A stretch of DNA of 64,000 nt from Methylococcus mesophilus (GCF_026247885.1 NZ_CP110921.1:3107501-3171500), one strand, 5' to 3'; counted from the stretch's first letter, positions 1-12,668 are shown. The notes: generated by a model not told the origin, from the letters alone. Numbers and translations are program-made.

Positions 1-11
1 TGGCTCCACCA
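1..11 (+). tRNA. 3' end of tRNA-Ala (partial)
   Basis: The window opens with TGGCTCCACCA, which matches the acceptor-stem 3' end plus CCA tail of bacterial tRNA-Ala(UGC). An Ile/Ala tRNA pair in the 16S-23S spacer is the usual arrangement, and 23S follows about 230 bases on. Only 11 bases are visible, so the identity rests on this short match and on context. Confidence 0.6.
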
Positions 12-28
12 TTTTCTGGCGAGAAGGA

Positions 29-70
29 ATGATTCGCGAATCCACGGTAAGCCGTGGATTGACGAATCAT
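29..70 (+). other. Hairpin in the 16S-23S spacer
   Basis: An inverted repeat just after the tRNA. Bases 29-36 pair with 63-70 and 39-47 pair with 52-60, separated by a 2x2 internal loop and closed by a 4-base loop. There is no T-run after it, so it is unlikely to be a terminator. A role in processing of the spacer transcript is inferred. Confidence 0.6.
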
Positions 71-91
71 GGCCTTAGGCGATGATTAGCG

Positions 92-102
92 GCTCTTTAA
101 CA
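92..102 (+). promoter_or_regulatory. rRNA antitermination boxA
   Basis: GCTCTTTAACA followed by ATTTGG matches the boxA element upstream of gammaproteobacterial 23S genes, where the Nus factors load for antitermination. It lies about 140 bases before the 23S 5' end. Confidence 0.75.
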
Positions 103-110
103 ATTTGGAA

Positions 111-122
111 AACGTACACTGT
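111..122 (+). other. 5' arm of the 23S precursor processing stem
   Basis: AACGTACACTGT at 111-122 is perfectly complementary to ACAGTGTACGTT at 3183-3194, beyond the other end of the 23S gene. A second pairing joins about 232-246 to 3124-3138 across the mature ends. Long stems bringing the 23S ends together are the known RNase III substrate, so this is read as the pre-23S processing stalk. Confidence 0.7.
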
Positions 123-239
123 AAATAAGCAGTGCGAGGAAACGAAGCTAACGCGAGTTAGCATACGATTCTCGCAAGCGCTGTTCAAGGTGTGTCAGCA
201 TAGATCATGAGATCCAAGCCAGACGGTTTGGGGTTATAT

Positions 240-3130
<2,891 letters not shown>

Positions 3131-3233
3131 ATATAACACCCAAGACGTTTGGCGGGTGTAGATCGTGCGACAGACCGCGAACACAGTGTACGTTGACCAA
3201 ATTCCTCAAGAGCTCAAGCTCGACAACCAGTTT

Positions 3234-3349
3234 TGCCTGGCGGCCAGAGCGAGCGGGAACCACCCGATCCCATCCCGACCTCGGAAGTGAAACCGCTTAG
3301 CGCCGATGATAGTGCAGATACCTGTGCGAAAGTAGGGAACTGCCAGGCT
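3234..3349 (+). rRNA. rrf: 5S ribosomal RNA
   Basis: Starts TGCCTGGCGGCC and ends GGGAACTGCCAGGC; these ends pair as the 5S terminal helix. The interior has the expected CCCATCCCGACCTCGGAAGTGAA-type core and CGCCGATGATAGT. Length about 116, at the normal place about 100 bases after 23S. Confidence 0.97.
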
Positions 3350-3372
3350 CCTAATCACGCAACATCAATCAA

Positions 3373-3406
3373 CCCCGATCCCTCCGCTGAGGAATCGGGG
3401 TTTTTT
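3373..3406 (+). terminator. Rho-independent terminator of the rRNA operon
   Basis: CCCCGAT pairs with ATCGGGG, with a short inner stem extension, and the hairpin is followed immediately by six T residues. It lies 24 bases after 5S, so it should end the rRNA transcript. Confidence 0.9.
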
Positions 3407-3447
3407 GTGTTCTGAGATAATTCTGTCCTGTCGAGGCCGGATAATCT

Positions 3448-3750
3448 TTACAGGCTGCCGGCATCCAGCACTGGCATCACCCAGTAATGGACGCCGCTGC
3501 CCTGAAAATCCGCGCGTAAGGCGTTCAGGGTCTCTTCCAGCCCGTCTCCTGCAAGTTGAGCGTCGAAACGGACGCGCCGGGTACGCCCGGCGACCTGCTC
3601 GTTAAGGCTCATTTCTTCCGTCCGGCTCGAATGGCCGGATGCAGCCTGGCTGCTGAATCCCCGTATGGCCGGTGCGCTAAGCAGCCAGTCAACCAGAGTG
3701 TCCTCAAGCTGCGGGGGTACCAGGAGAGTCAGCAGCACCAGATCGGACAT
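3448..3750 (-). CDS. DUF3240 family protein of the metal-efflux operon
   Basis: A 100-residue soluble protein starting MSDLVLLTLLVPPQLEDTLV. Its length, N-terminal sequence and position immediately downstream of an HME-RND pump fit DUF3240, a small family found at the ends of such operons. It starts 3 bases after the pump stop codon, so it is the last gene of the operon. The biochemical role is unknown; a regulatory or metal-sensing role would be a guess. No signal peptide or membrane segment is visible. Confidence 0.75.
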   Translation of the reverse strand: MSDLVLLTLLVPPQLEDTLVDWLLSAPAIRGFSSQAASGHSSRTEEMSLNEQVAGRTRRVRFDAQLAGDGLEETLNALRADFQGSGVHYWVMPVLDAGSL

Positions 3751-3753
3751 GCA

Positions 3754-6700
3754 TCATTTTCCCTCGCCGTAACGGCGGTAGAGGATGGGTAGGAGTATGA
3801 GCGTAAGAAGGGTCGACGTGACCAGCCCGCCCACCCCCACGATGGCCAGCGGTCGCTGGATTTCCGATCCAGGACCGGTGGCGAACAAGAGAGGAATGAG
3901 TCCGAATGCGGCGATGCTTGCGGTCATGAGAACCGGCCGCAGCCGCCGCGAAGCCCCCAAACGGACGACTTCATCCAAGGGCAGGCCGATAGCCCGCAGC
4001 TGATTGAAATATGTCACCATCACGACGCCGTTCAGCACGGCGATACCCAGCAGGGAAATGAAACCTACGGAGGCGGAGACGGACAGGTATTCGCCGGAAA
4101 GCCAGAGGCTGGTGACTCCGCCGACCAGTGAAAATGGGACGTTCGTAAGCACCAGTATCGCCTGCCGCACCGATCCAAAGGTGGTGAACAGCAACAGAAA
4201 GATCAAGCCGATCGATATCGGGATGACAATGGACAGGCGTTGCGCCGCGCGCTGCTGGTTTTCGAACTGTCCTCCCCATGTCAGGTAATAGCCGCTGGGG
4301 AGCGTGACGCGGTCGCCGACCGCCTTGCGCGCTTCCTCCACGAAACCGACCAGATCTCGACCCTGGACGTTGGTTCGGACGACCGAAAACCGCTGGCCGC
4401 GCTCCCGGCTGATGGCGACCAGGCCTTCGGTGCGTTCGACGTGGGCGACGGCGGAGAGTGGTACGCGGCGTCCGTCGGGCAAGGTCACCTGCAGCAGAGC
4501 GAGCTGTTCGGGGTCGGAGGCCGCCCGGAGCAGCAGAGGTGTCCGCTTGACGCCCTCCTGCACGATGCCCAGCTTGAGGCCCTCGATCTGTGCGCGCAGC
4601 ATTCGTTCCAGGGTGTCGCCGTCGAGTCCCAGGCGTCCCGTCGCGAGCCGGTCGATTCGGATCTGGAGGTACTGCATGCCGGCGTTCCTCATCGTGAAAA
4701 CGTCGGAAGCGCCGCTCACCGAGCGGATCACCTCGGCGATGGCTTCCGCCTTTTCATTGAGTACCGCGATATCTTGACCATAGAGCTTGACGGCTACGTC
4801 GCCGCGTACCCCTGTGAGCATCTCCGTGACCCGCATCTGGATTGGCTGGGTGAAGCCGAAGGCGATGCCCGGCATGGTCTCCAGGACTTTACGGATGTCT
4901 TCCACCAGTTCTTCGCGGGTCTTGCCATTCCACTGATCGGCTGGTTTCAGGACTACGAAGTTGTCCGTTTCATTCAGTCCCATGGGGTCGAGCCCGATTT
5001 CGTCCGAGCCCACACGCGACACCACCCGTTCTACCTCGGGAACGTGGTCGAGCAGCGCTTTCTGTAGCTGCTCGTCCAGCCGAACCGACTGTTCCAGATT
5101 GATCGAAGGCAGTTTTTCCACCTGAACAATGATGCTGCCCTCATCCAGCGTGGGCATGAAGGTCTTGCCGATCTGGGTGTAGATCACCGCCGTCAGGGCG
5201 AGCAGGATTCCGGCGGCGGCCACTACCCAGCGGCCGTGATCGAGCGCCCACCGCAGCGCCGGTTCATAGTATTCATGGAGTTTCCGGGCGAGCCATGGCT
5301 CCTCATGCTTGACCTTGCGCATCAGCCAGGAGGCCAGGACCGGGATCACCAGCAGCGACATGAACAGAGAGCCGGCCATGGCGAATACGTTGGTGAAAGC
5401 GACCGGCCTGAACAGCTTCCCTTCGAGCCCCTGTAGAGACAGGAGCGGCACGAACACGATGGCGATGATGAGGGCACCCGACACCACCGGCGCGGTGACC
5501 TCGCGCATGGCCCGGTAAATGAGGTGAAGGCGCGGCAGTTTGCCTCGCATTCGGGGATCGGCCAGATGTGTAGTGATGTTTTCCACGACCACGACAGCCG
5601 GATCGACCAGCTTGCCGATGGCAATTGCCAGACCGCCGAGGCTCATGAGGTTGGCCGAAAGTCCGAACTGGTGCATCAACAGGAAGGTAAAAAGCGCTGA
5701 AAGCGGCAGGATGCAAGCCACCGTCACCGCGGCGCGCAGGTCGCCCAGGAATAGCAGCAGCAGGATGACGACGAGGACGATGGCTTCCACCAGCGCCCGG
5801 ACGACAGTATGAGTGGCCCGGTTCACCAAATCGCTGCGGTCGTAGAACACATCGAGCGTGACACCTTCGGGGAGGGCGGGCCGGATTTCCTCGATCTTTC
5901 GTTTGACACCATCGACCACTGCCCGCGCATTGGCGCCGCGAAGGCCGAGGACAAGTCCCTCTACAGCCTCCTCCCGGCCGTCCCGGCTGACTGCGCCATA
6001 GCGCGTCAGGGCGCCGATGCGTACTTCGGCCACGTCCCCGATCGTGATGGCCACGCCGTTCTGGTTGGTGATGACGATGGCGCGGACATCGTCCAGGTCG
6101 CGGATCTGGCCTTCGGCCCGGACGAGCAATGCTTCTTCGCCCTCGGGAAGCCGTCCGGCGCCGTCGTTACGGTTGTTGGACTTGAGTGCTTCGATCAAGG
6201 CCTCCATGGTGATGCCACGTGAGGACATCCCCGCGTTGTTCGGGATCACCTCGAAGCTTCGCACCGTACCGCCCAAGGTGTTGACGTCGGCCACGCCGGG
6301 TACCGTGCGAAGCGCCGGACGAATGACCCAGTCCAGCAGGTTTCGCCGCTCCATGAGGGTGAGGTCGCCGCCTTCTATGGTGAACATGAACATTTCGCCC
6401 AGGGGCGTCGTCATCGGCGCCATCCCGCCTTCAATCCCGTCCGGCAGGTTACCCCAAACGCCGTTCAGCCTTTCGGCAATCTGCTGCCGTGCCCAGTAGA
6501 TGTCGGTGCCTTCCTCGAAATCGATGGTGATGTCGGTCAGCGCGTATTTGGCGATGGAGCGCAGCATGGTCTGCTTCGGGATGCCGAGCAGTTCCAGTTC
6601 GATCGGCGCGGTGATGCGGGTTTCGACTTCCTCCGGGGTCATGCCGGGGGCTTTGACGATGACCTTGACCTGGGTGGGGGAAACGTCGGGAAAGGCGTCA

Positions 6701-6804
6701 ATGGGAATCTGCATGGTGGCGACATAACCGGCGCCCGCCAGCAACGCAGTGAGGAGAACAACCAGCAGGCGCTGAGTCAGTGCGAACTGGATCAGCCGGC
6801 TCAT
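3754..6804 (-). CDS. Heavy-metal efflux RND pump (CzcA/CusA family)
   Basis: 1016 residues, normal for the HME branch of RND transporters. These are trimeric inner-membrane pumps that drive metal ions out through a tripartite complex using the proton gradient. One N-terminal transmembrane helix (about 10-30) is followed by a periplasmic domain, helices 2-6 (about 335-500), a second periplasmic domain and the final helices (from about 850). The TM4 signature at 391-409 reads AIAIGKLVDPAVVVVEN, with Asp401 as probable proton relay. The residue after it is Pro, where the classical Zn, Co/Ni and Cu subgroups have Gly, Ser or Ala, so substrate metal cannot be assigned. Its ATG overlaps the adaptor stop (ATGA), indicating coupled translation. 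Confidence 0.93.
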   Translation of the reverse strand: MSRLIQFALTQRLLVVLLTALLAGAGYVATMQIPIDAFPDVSPTQVKVIVKAPGMTPEEVETRITAPIELELLGIPKQTMLRSIAKYALTDITIDFEEGTDIYWARQQIAERLNGVWGNLPDGIEGGMAPMTTPLGEMFMFTIEGGDLTLMERRNLLDWVIRPALRTVPGVADVNTLGGTVRSFEVIPNNAGMSSRGITMEALIEALKSNNRNDGAGRLPEGEEALLVRAEGQIRDLDDVRAIVITNQNGVAITIGDVAEVRIGALTRYGAVSRDGREEAVEGLVLGLRGANARAVVDGVKRKIEEIRPALPEGVTLDVFYDRSDLVNRATHTVVRALVEAIVLVVILLLLFLGDLRAAVTVACILPLSALFTFLLMHQFGLSANLMSLGGLAIAIGKLVDPAVVVVENITTHLADPRMRGKLPRLHLIYRAMREVTAPVVSGALIIAIVFVPLLSLQGLEGKLFRPVAFTNVFAMAGSLFMSLLVIPVLASWLMRKVKHEEPWLARKLHEYYEPALRWALDHGRWVVAAAGILLALTAVIYTQIGKTFMPTLDEGSIIVQVEKLPSINLEQSVRLDEQLQKALLDHVPEVERVVSRVGSDEIGLDPMGLNETDNFVVLKPADQWNGKTREELVEDIRKVLETMPGIAFGFTQPIQMRVTEMLTGVRGDVAVKLYGQDIAVLNEKAEAIAEVIRSVSGASDVFTMRNAGMQYLQIRIDRLATGRLGLDGDTLERMLRAQIEGLKLGIVQEGVKRTPLLLRAASDPEQLALLQVTLPDGRRVPLSAVAHVERTEGLVAISRERGQRFSVVRTNVQGRDLVGFVEEARKAVGDRVTLPSGYYLTWGGQFENQQRAAQRLSIVIPISIGLIFLLLFTTFGSVRQAILVLTNVPFSLVGGVTSLWLSGEYLSVSASVGFISLLGIAVLNGVVMVTYFNQLRAIGLPLDEVVRLGASRRLRPVLMTASIAAFGLIPLLFATGPGSEIQRPLAIVGVGGLVTSTLLTLILLPILYRRYGEGK

Positions 6805-7898
6805 TCGCTGCGCCCGCCGAGGCCGGTCCAGGCGGACTTCAGGGCGGCGACGCCCTGGACGGCGACCCGATCGTCGGCGGTCAAGCCTTCATGAATGATG
6901 GCCTTGCGTCCGTCCGCGGCGGCGATCTTCACCGGTCGTACGGCGAAACCGTCGGGTGTCCGCACGAAGACATAGTGTTGCCCTTCCTCGCTGAAGACTG
7001 CGGCGAGCGGCACCCGGCAGATGAAGTCGGTGCTGGCGTGCATGACCTGGACGTTGATGTTCTGGCCGGCGCGGACGCTGTCGTCGTGCTCGTCGATGAC
7101 AGCGCGCACCAGTGCGGTCTGGCTGTCCGGCCGCACATTCTGGCTGACTTCGATGATCGTCGCCCTAATCCGCGGGGAATCCAGTTCGACCCGGTCTTTC
7201 AGCCGGATTTCGCTGAGGCGCTCCTGCGGCATGTCGATTTCCAGCCACAGCTGGTCGACATTGCCGATGCGGAACAGCGGCGCCAGCATGCTGACCCGCT
7301 GGCCCACGGTGGCCAAGCGGTCCAGCAGTACACCCCGGATCGGCGTGCGCAAGGAGAGGGTGTTGCTTATGCTGCGGGACCGCTTGAGTTCCCCGATGTC
7401 TTTCGCGGACATGCCGCTGGCCTCGAGCACCTGTTCCGCCTGGCGAAGGTTGGCCTGGGCCTTGTCGAAGGTGCTGCGGGTCTCCTGCCAGCGCAGCCTG
7501 GAGATGACGCCTTCGTCCAGCAGCTTTTGATCGCGATTCAGCTTGGAGCCGGCGAGTTCGTATTCGGTGGAGGCATTGAGGAGGTCTCTCTGCAGGGTGA
7601 GCAGGTCGGGGCTTTGCATTTCCGCGACGACCTGGCCCGGTGTCACCGACGATCCCAGCGCCACGTCGATCCGAATGATTACGCCGGCCTGCGGCGCGCT
7701 GACGATGAACTCCCGGTCTGGTGGAATGACGACGCGCGCGGGTGCCCAGGCCAGGGGCAAGGCATCGACAATTTCGGGTTTGGCAACGCGGACGTCGAGA
7801 TGCTCGATCTGCTGCGCGTCCATCTTCACGAGGGTGTCGGCCGCGAGCGCGGGAGCCGTTAGAAGGCAGACCAGAGCGGGAAAAAGATGGAGCTTCAT
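6801..7898 (-). CDS. RND periplasmic adaptor (CzcB/CusB-like membrane fusion protein)
   Basis: 365 residues with a cleavable-looking signal peptide (about 1-19, ending APALA). It has the membrane-fusion-protein order: beta-barrel and lipoyl halves (about 60-95, GVIIRIDVALGSSVTPGQVV), an alpha-hairpin (about 95-165), then the returning lipoyl half and barrel domains. It bridges the inner-membrane pump and the outer-membrane channel. Both gene junctions are 4-base ATGA overlaps. No Met-rich or His-rich metal-binding N-terminal extension is evident, so the metal is not predictable from it. Confidence 0.92.
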   Translation of the reverse strand: MKLHLFPALVCLLTAPALAADTLVKMDAQQIEHLDVRVAKPEIVDALPLAWAPARVVIPPDREFIVSAPQAGVIIRIDVALGSSVTPGQVVAEMQSPDLLTLQRDLLNASTEYELAGSKLNRDQKLLDEGVISRLRWQETRSTFDKAQANLRQAEQVLEASGMSAKDIGELKRSRSISNTLSLRTPIRGVLLDRLATVGQRVSMLAPLFRIGNVDQLWLEIDMPQERLSEIRLKDRVELDSPRIRATIIEVSQNVRPDSQTALVRAVIDEHDDSVRAGQNINVQVMHASTDFICRVPLAAVFSEEGQHYVFVRTPDGFAVRPVKIAAADGRKAIIHEGLTADDRVAVQGVAALKSAWTGLGGRSE

Positions 7899-9157
7899 GG
7901 CGTCACCCCTACGACCTGGTTGTAAGCGGCGATGTCCCGTTTCAGCTGGATTTCCTTCTGCATGGCATCCCAGATGGCCGCCTGTGCGGTGGTCTGCACC
8001 TTCAGAAAATCGATCAGCTGGATTTCGCCGGTTTCAAGCGCGATCCGGTTCATCCGGATCAGGGTCTCGGCCATTTCGCGCCGGCTCCTGGCGATGTCTA
8101 GGGCCTTGCGGTCTGCATCCAGGGTTTGCTGGGCCTGCTTGAGCGCACGCTGGAGCAGGCGGATGAGATTGTCGCGCTCTGTGATCTTCTGGGTCAGTGC
8201 CAGATTCGCCTGGGCGACGAAAGGTTCGTTATAGGCGTCGCCACCGATCGGTACCTGGAGGACTACGTTGGTGTCGTTCTGCACATTCTTGTCGTTGAAG
8301 GCACGATGCTGGGCGCCGACCAGGACCGTGGGCTGGGTGCCCTGCTTCCACTGCCGGACGAACTCCACGTCGGCCTGAGCCCGCTCGATCATGGCGTTCA
8401 GGGCGGCCAACTGGGGGTGTTCCTCGCTGATGGCTGTCAGCTTGGAAAGGTCTTCATCGAACTTTTCCGGTGCCGCCTGCATTCGGCTCAGGTTCGCGAA
8501 AGCTTGATGCGCATGCTGCAGGTCGACGGAGGCCTGGGTGAGGGCGGTTTTCTTTTCCAGTGAGTCGCTCTGCGCCAGAAGCAGGTCGGCCTGGGCGAGA
8601 TCGCCGAGCTCGACGCGCCTGTTGACCGTTTCGACCAGCCTCAGCGACACCTCATACACTGTCCTGGCGAACTCATGACGGTTCTGCGTCATTTTGAGGT
8701 TCCACAAGCTCTCCCGGACCAGACCGGCGACCTCGTGTCTGAGGCCCCGGCCGAATTGTTCGGTGCTTTCGGCCGCCCGGTCGGTGACCGCCCGGCTCGC
8801 ATCCCGCTGCCCCCAGCGCCAGATGGGGAACTGGTAGCCCCACTGTGTCATGCCTTCGCCGTCGCCCGCGACATTCTGGTTGTTCTGGACGTAGACCATG
8901 GGGTAGCCGGGAATCCAGCTGTCGCTGCGTTGCTGCAGGGCGCTGGTTTCCTGGCGCATGGCGTCGACCATCGCCGTTTGCGGATAGTTTTCGAACGTGG
9001 TCTGCACCACACTATGGAGGCTGACCCGCGCGTCGAACGGCAGCAGGCCGGAAGGTTCGGCCATGGCGTCCTCCTCGCCCCGGGCCGAAGCGGAGGCGAT
9101 CGCGAAAAGGATTCCGAGGAGCCCATTGAGGAAAATCATCGGCAGTACCGGATTCAT
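7895..9157 (-). CDS. Outer-membrane efflux channel of the metal RND system (TolC/CzcC family)
   Basis: 420 residues from the ATG at 9157, chosen because the first residues (MNPVLPMIFLNGLLGILFAI) form a signal peptide. The open frame continues upstream for 96 non-homologous residues. The body is helical with two repeats typical of outer-membrane efflux proteins (for example DLAQADLLLAQSDSLEKKTA about 215-235). It forms the exit duct for the adjacent adaptor and pump, and its stop overlaps the adaptor start. Unlike the TolC-like protein at 41-42.5 kb, it has no lipobox. Confidence 0.9.
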   Translation of the reverse strand: MNPVLPMIFLNGLLGILFAIASASARGEEDAMAEPSGLLPFDARVSLHSVVQTTFENYPQTAMVDAMRQETSALQQRSDSWIPGYPMVYVQNNQNVAGDGEGMTQWGYQFPIWRWGQRDASRAVTDRAAESTEQFGRGLRHEVAGLVRESLWNLKMTQNRHEFARTVYEVSLRLVETVNRRVELGDLAQADLLLAQSDSLEKKTALTQASVDLQHAHQAFANLSRMQAAPEKFDEDLSKLTAISEEHPQLAALNAMIERAQADVEFVRQWKQGTQPTVLVGAQHRAFNDKNVQNDTNVVLQVPIGGDAYNEPFVAQANLALTQKITERDNLIRLLQRALKQAQQTLDADRKALDIARSRREMAETLIRMNRIALETGEIQLIDFLKVQTTAQAAIWDAMQKEIQLKRDIAAYNQVVGVTP

Positions 9158-9246
9158 GGTGTCAGCATACCAAGCGCCGTCTCGGTCTCGGGCGAGTACG
9201 GGGCGCCTTTGTGCGCGCGGAATTGTCGCCGCGCAAGGATGGGAAG

Positions 9247-9648
9247 TCAGCGGGGTGGCCCGCGTGCCGAGAACGGTTTGGCTGCCAGGGAGGCGTAGGG
9301 GGGGAGAGTGAACGGAGTTGGGGGGCGCGCCTTCGCCAGTTCCGTCAACGGCGCTTCGGTCTCGATTCGGCCGGGAACTGCATCTGGCGCGGGTTTGTCC
9401 TCTCGGCAAGGCCATGATATGCGCGAGGGCTCCAGGATGCCGCATTGCATGGCGACGACGATGGTCGACTCAGGTCCCGCATCCGGCGCATGCCATCCTT
9501 CCTCTGGCAGGCGTTCGAGAAATTCGAGTCCGGGTACATGGAACTCGCCTCGGGGTTCGCCGGTGGCCGTATGCGCATGGACCAGTGGCGCCCACATCTG
9601 GGTCAGCACCAAGAGACACAGCGCGAGGAGTTGTGCGTATCGACTCAA
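9247..9648 (-). CDS. Small exported protein at the head of the metal-efflux operon
   Basis: 133 residues with a clear signal peptide (about 1-26, ending PLVHA). The mature part is His/Pro-rich at its start (HTATGEPRGEFHVPGLEFLE), has two Cys (about 69 and 80), and ends in a Pro-rich tail. It lies 89 bases upstream of the channel gene in the same orientation. Small exported proteins at this position (CzcI-like) are known in other czc operons, but I do not recognise a family. A periplasmic metal-related role is inferred from position only. Confidence 0.6.
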   Translation of the reverse strand: MSRYAQLLALCLLVLTQMWAPLVHAHTATGEPRGEFHVPGLEFLERLPEEGWHAPDAGPESTIVVAMQCGILEPSRISWPCREDKPAPDAVPGRIETEAPLTELAKARPPTPFTLPPYASLAAKPFSARGPPR

Positions 9649-9943
9649 AACGGGTGAACCATATTCCGCAGGCGTTTACTAGCCAAAGGGCGCATCCTAA
9701 AAGCTTGTGATCGCATTCGTCGGCTAGTGTATCCGAATCATCCGGCCGGTGCATGCCTCCTGGGCGGCCAGCCAGCACTGATCCGGCGTTGCCTACCGGA
9801 TTGAAGGGCAGTCGGGTATCATCTAGAGGCTTGGCGCGCCAGCGCGAATGAAGCCGATCACGCCGGAGCATGCGCCTGCCGCCCGCGTTCCATCCCCCTG
9901 CAAGCCCATCCATACGAGTAATACGACGCCGAACGAGGACGAT

Positions 9944-12622
9944 ATGGGAAACTGGAAACGACTGCTGATTTCCGCAGCCGTGGTCATAGCGGTTCTGGCT
10001 GGCCTGTTGCTCGCGCTCATACTCGCGGCGACGCATTTCCTGGTCGACTGGTGGTGGTTCAGGTCGCTGGACCTTGGGGCCTATTTCTGGCTGCGCTTCC
10101 TTTACCGGTACATTCTGTCCGGCGGTGTGACCCTGTTCTTCTTCCTGATCTTCTTCCTGAATTTCTGGGCCGCCTCTCAGCATCTGGGAGTCGACCAGGC
10201 GATTTACGCCGCCGGATCAGAGGAGTCGCGTTACCGGCGCTGGCTGCGGATGTTCCAGACCGGCGCATTGCCGGTCTATCTGCCCTTGTCGGTGTTCCTG
10301 GCGGTGCTGGTCGCGTTGCCGTTCTACCATGAGTGGGAAGCCGGCCTCCTGTTCTTTTTCGCGCCCGACGCCGGCGTCACCGAGCCCGTGTTCGGGGAGG
10401 ACGCCGGCTTCCATATGTTCCGGATTCCGATTCTGGTCCTGATCCAGTCGGAATTGCTGGTGTGTGTCGGCATTCTGGCGGTCATGGTGGCGGCGCTCTA
10501 CTGGGTGGAGCACGAGTTTTCGCCGGCCCACCGGCGGCCATGGCCCCGGGGCGCCCGCATCCATTTGAACCTGCTGGTGGTGCTGGTCGCCGTCGTCGCA
10601 GCCTGGGGATATCTGCTGCAGCGGGACGAACTGCTTTATGTGGACGTCCACGAGCCCGTATTTTTCGGTCCGGGCCTGATCGAACTCCGTTACCATCTGC
10701 CGCTGATCTGGGTCGAGATCGTCTCTCTGATCGTCGGCGTCGTTGCCGCGCTGTCGTTCGTGCAGCGTCACCGGGGTCTCAAACTGGCGCTCGCCTGCGC
10801 GCTGGTCTGGATTTCCGCCGCGGGGCTGCGCAAGATCGATATGGTCCCGCAACTGATCGACCGCTTCGTGGTCAAGCCGAATCCGGTGAAAACCGAGCGC
10901 GAGTACATCAAGTACAACATCGAGGCGACGCTGGCAGCCTTCGATCTCGACGAAATCCGGACCATCGATATCACCGCGGTACCCGAGGGTTCCGAAACCA
11001 TCGATCCGCACGTGCGCGAGCACTTGCACAACATCCCTGTGTGGGATCCGGAATATCTGGATGACGTGTACCAGCAGCTTCAGGGTATCCGGCCCTACTA
11101 CAGCTTCACCGAGGTCGACACGGCGCGCTATCTGGTCAACGGCCAGATCGAGCAGGTCAACCTGGCGGCCCGTGAAATCAATCTCGCCAAGCTGCCGGAG
11201 GAGGCCCGGAACTGGGAGAACATCCATCTGCGCTATACCCACGGCTACGGTGCAGTGATCACCCCGGCAGCGCAGTCGGGCGACCAGCCGATGCAATGGT
11301 GGCTGAGGGATCTGAACATGCATTCGGACGTCGGTTTGACCACAGATAAGCCTGACGTCTATTTCGGCCTGGAAAATCTGGATTACGCGATCGTGCCCAA
11401 TCGGCTCAACATCGTCGACATTGCCAGCTTTGACCAGGGGTCCAGCCAGAACTATTCGGGCAGCGGCGGCGTTCCGATCTCCTCGCTGCTGCGGCGGCTG
11501 CTTCTATCCATCTATTTCCGCGACGAGCGGCTGTTTTTTTCGCTCAACATCACCGAAAGCAGCCAGGCGCTGTTCCGCCGCAACATCATCGAACGGATCA
11601 ACACGGTCACGCCGTTCCTGGCGTTGGACCGCGATCCGTATATCGTGGTGACTCCGCAGCGGATTTTCTGGGTCGTCGACGCCTACACGACGCTGGATTC
11701 CTACCCGGTGTCCAAGCGCACGCGTTACAAGTTCCGCGGCGACACCGAGGAGCGCGAGTTCAATTACATTCGCAACTCGGTCAAGATCGTGGTCGACGCC
11801 TTCGACGGCTCGCTGGATTACTACGTGGTGGACCACGATGACCCCGTCCTCAAGGGATACATCAAGGCCTATCCCGGGCTGTTCCAGGATGCCAGCGCCA
11901 TGTCTCCGCTGATTCGGGAGCAATTGCGTTTTCCGCATGACTTCTTCGAGATTCAGATGCGGATGTACGCGAAATACCACCAGACTCAGCCGGAGCTGTT
12001 CTACCAGCAGGCGGAAACCTGGGATTTCGCCAAGGTCGGCGTGAGGCTCCGCGATGGCCGGACGGTGATGCGAACCGTGGCGCCCTATTACTTTACGACC
12101 CAGCTCGACGGCTGCGAAAACATGCAGAACTTCGTGCTGATCAACCCGATGACGCCGATCGGGCGCAACAACATGAGCGTGCTGGCGATCGGCGGCGCAT
12201 TGCGGCCCGAAGCCTGCGGCGTGCCTTACTCCAAGTCGATCGTGCTCTACAAGTACAGCAAGGATGTCCAGGTCGACGGCCCGGCGCAGGTGAGCGCGAT
12301 GATCGACCAGGACGCGGAAATCGCCAAGGAGTTCGCTCTCTGGGACCAGAAAGGCTCCCATCTCACCCGCGGCCGCATCATCATCGTTCCGATCGGGCGC
12401 TCGCTGTTGTACGTGCAGCCGGTCTACATCGAGTCCACCAGCAGCGTCAAGATTCCGGAGCTCGCCCGCGTCATTCTGTCGATGGGCGACATCGTGGTGA
12501 TGGAGACCTCGCTGGAGGCCGCGCTGAACAAGCTGGAGCAGCGGCTCATTGCCCTGCAGAAGGCGCGTGGAATCGCACCGGTGCCGTCCAGGCGGGAGGA
12601 GCCGGGCATGCATCCCATGTGA
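9944..12622 (+). CDS. UPF0182 family integral membrane protein
   Basis: 892 residues from the ATG at 9944, which follows GAGGA by 4 bases; an in-frame ATG at 9848 would add 32 residues of low-complexity sequence. The N-terminal third holds about seven transmembrane helices (starting LLISAAVVIAVLAGLLLALI). The rest is a large extracytoplasmic domain with motifs typical of UPF0182/COG1615, such as the segment around 12120-12200 (NFVLINPMTPIGRNNMSVL). The family has no established function. The downstream thiO follows after 46 bases on the same strand. Confidence 0.9.
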   Translation: MGNWKRLLISAAVVIAVLAGLLLALILAATHFLVDWWWFRSLDLGAYFWLRFLYRYILSGGVTLFFFLIFFLNFWAASQHLGVDQAIYAAGSEESRYRRWLRMFQTGALPVYLPLSVFLAVLVALPFYHEWEAGLLFFFAPDAGVTEPVFGEDAGFHMFRIPILVLIQSELLVCVGILAVMVAALYWVEHEFSPAHRRPWPRGARIHLNLLVVLVAVVAAWGYLLQRDELLYVDVHEPVFFGPGLIELRYHLPLIWVEIVSLIVGVVAALSFVQRHRGLKLALACALVWISAAGLRKIDMVPQLIDRFVVKPNPVKTEREYIKYNIEATLAAFDLDEIRTIDITAVPEGSETIDPHVREHLHNIPVWDPEYLDDVYQQLQGIRPYYSFTEVDTARYLVNGQIEQVNLAAREINLAKLPEEARNWENIHLRYTHGYGAVITPAAQSGDQPMQWWLRDLNMHSDVGLTTDKPDVYFGLENLDYAIVPNRLNIVDIASFDQGSSQNYSGSGGVPISSLLRRLLLSIYFRDERLFFSLNITESSQALFRRNIIERINTVTPFLALDRDPYIVVTPQRIFWVVDAYTTLDSYPVSKRTRYKFRGDTEEREFNYIRNSVKIVVDAFDGSLDYYVVDHDDPVLKGYIKAYPGLFQDASAMSPLIREQLRFPHDFFEIQMRMYAKYHQTQPELFYQQAETWDFAKVGVRLRDGRTVMRTVAPYYFTTQLDGCENMQNFVLINPMTPIGRNNMSVLAIGGALRPEACGVPYSKSIVLYKYSKDVQVDGPAQVSAMIDQDAEIAKEFALWDQKGSHLTRGRIIIVPIGRSLLYVQPVYIESTSSVKIPELARVILSMGDIVVMETSLEAALNKLEQRLIALQKARGIAPVPSRREEPGMHPM

Positions 12623-12668
12623 GCGGGATCGCTTCGTCATTGGTTTCTCGATGGAGAGGGCGGCGAAC

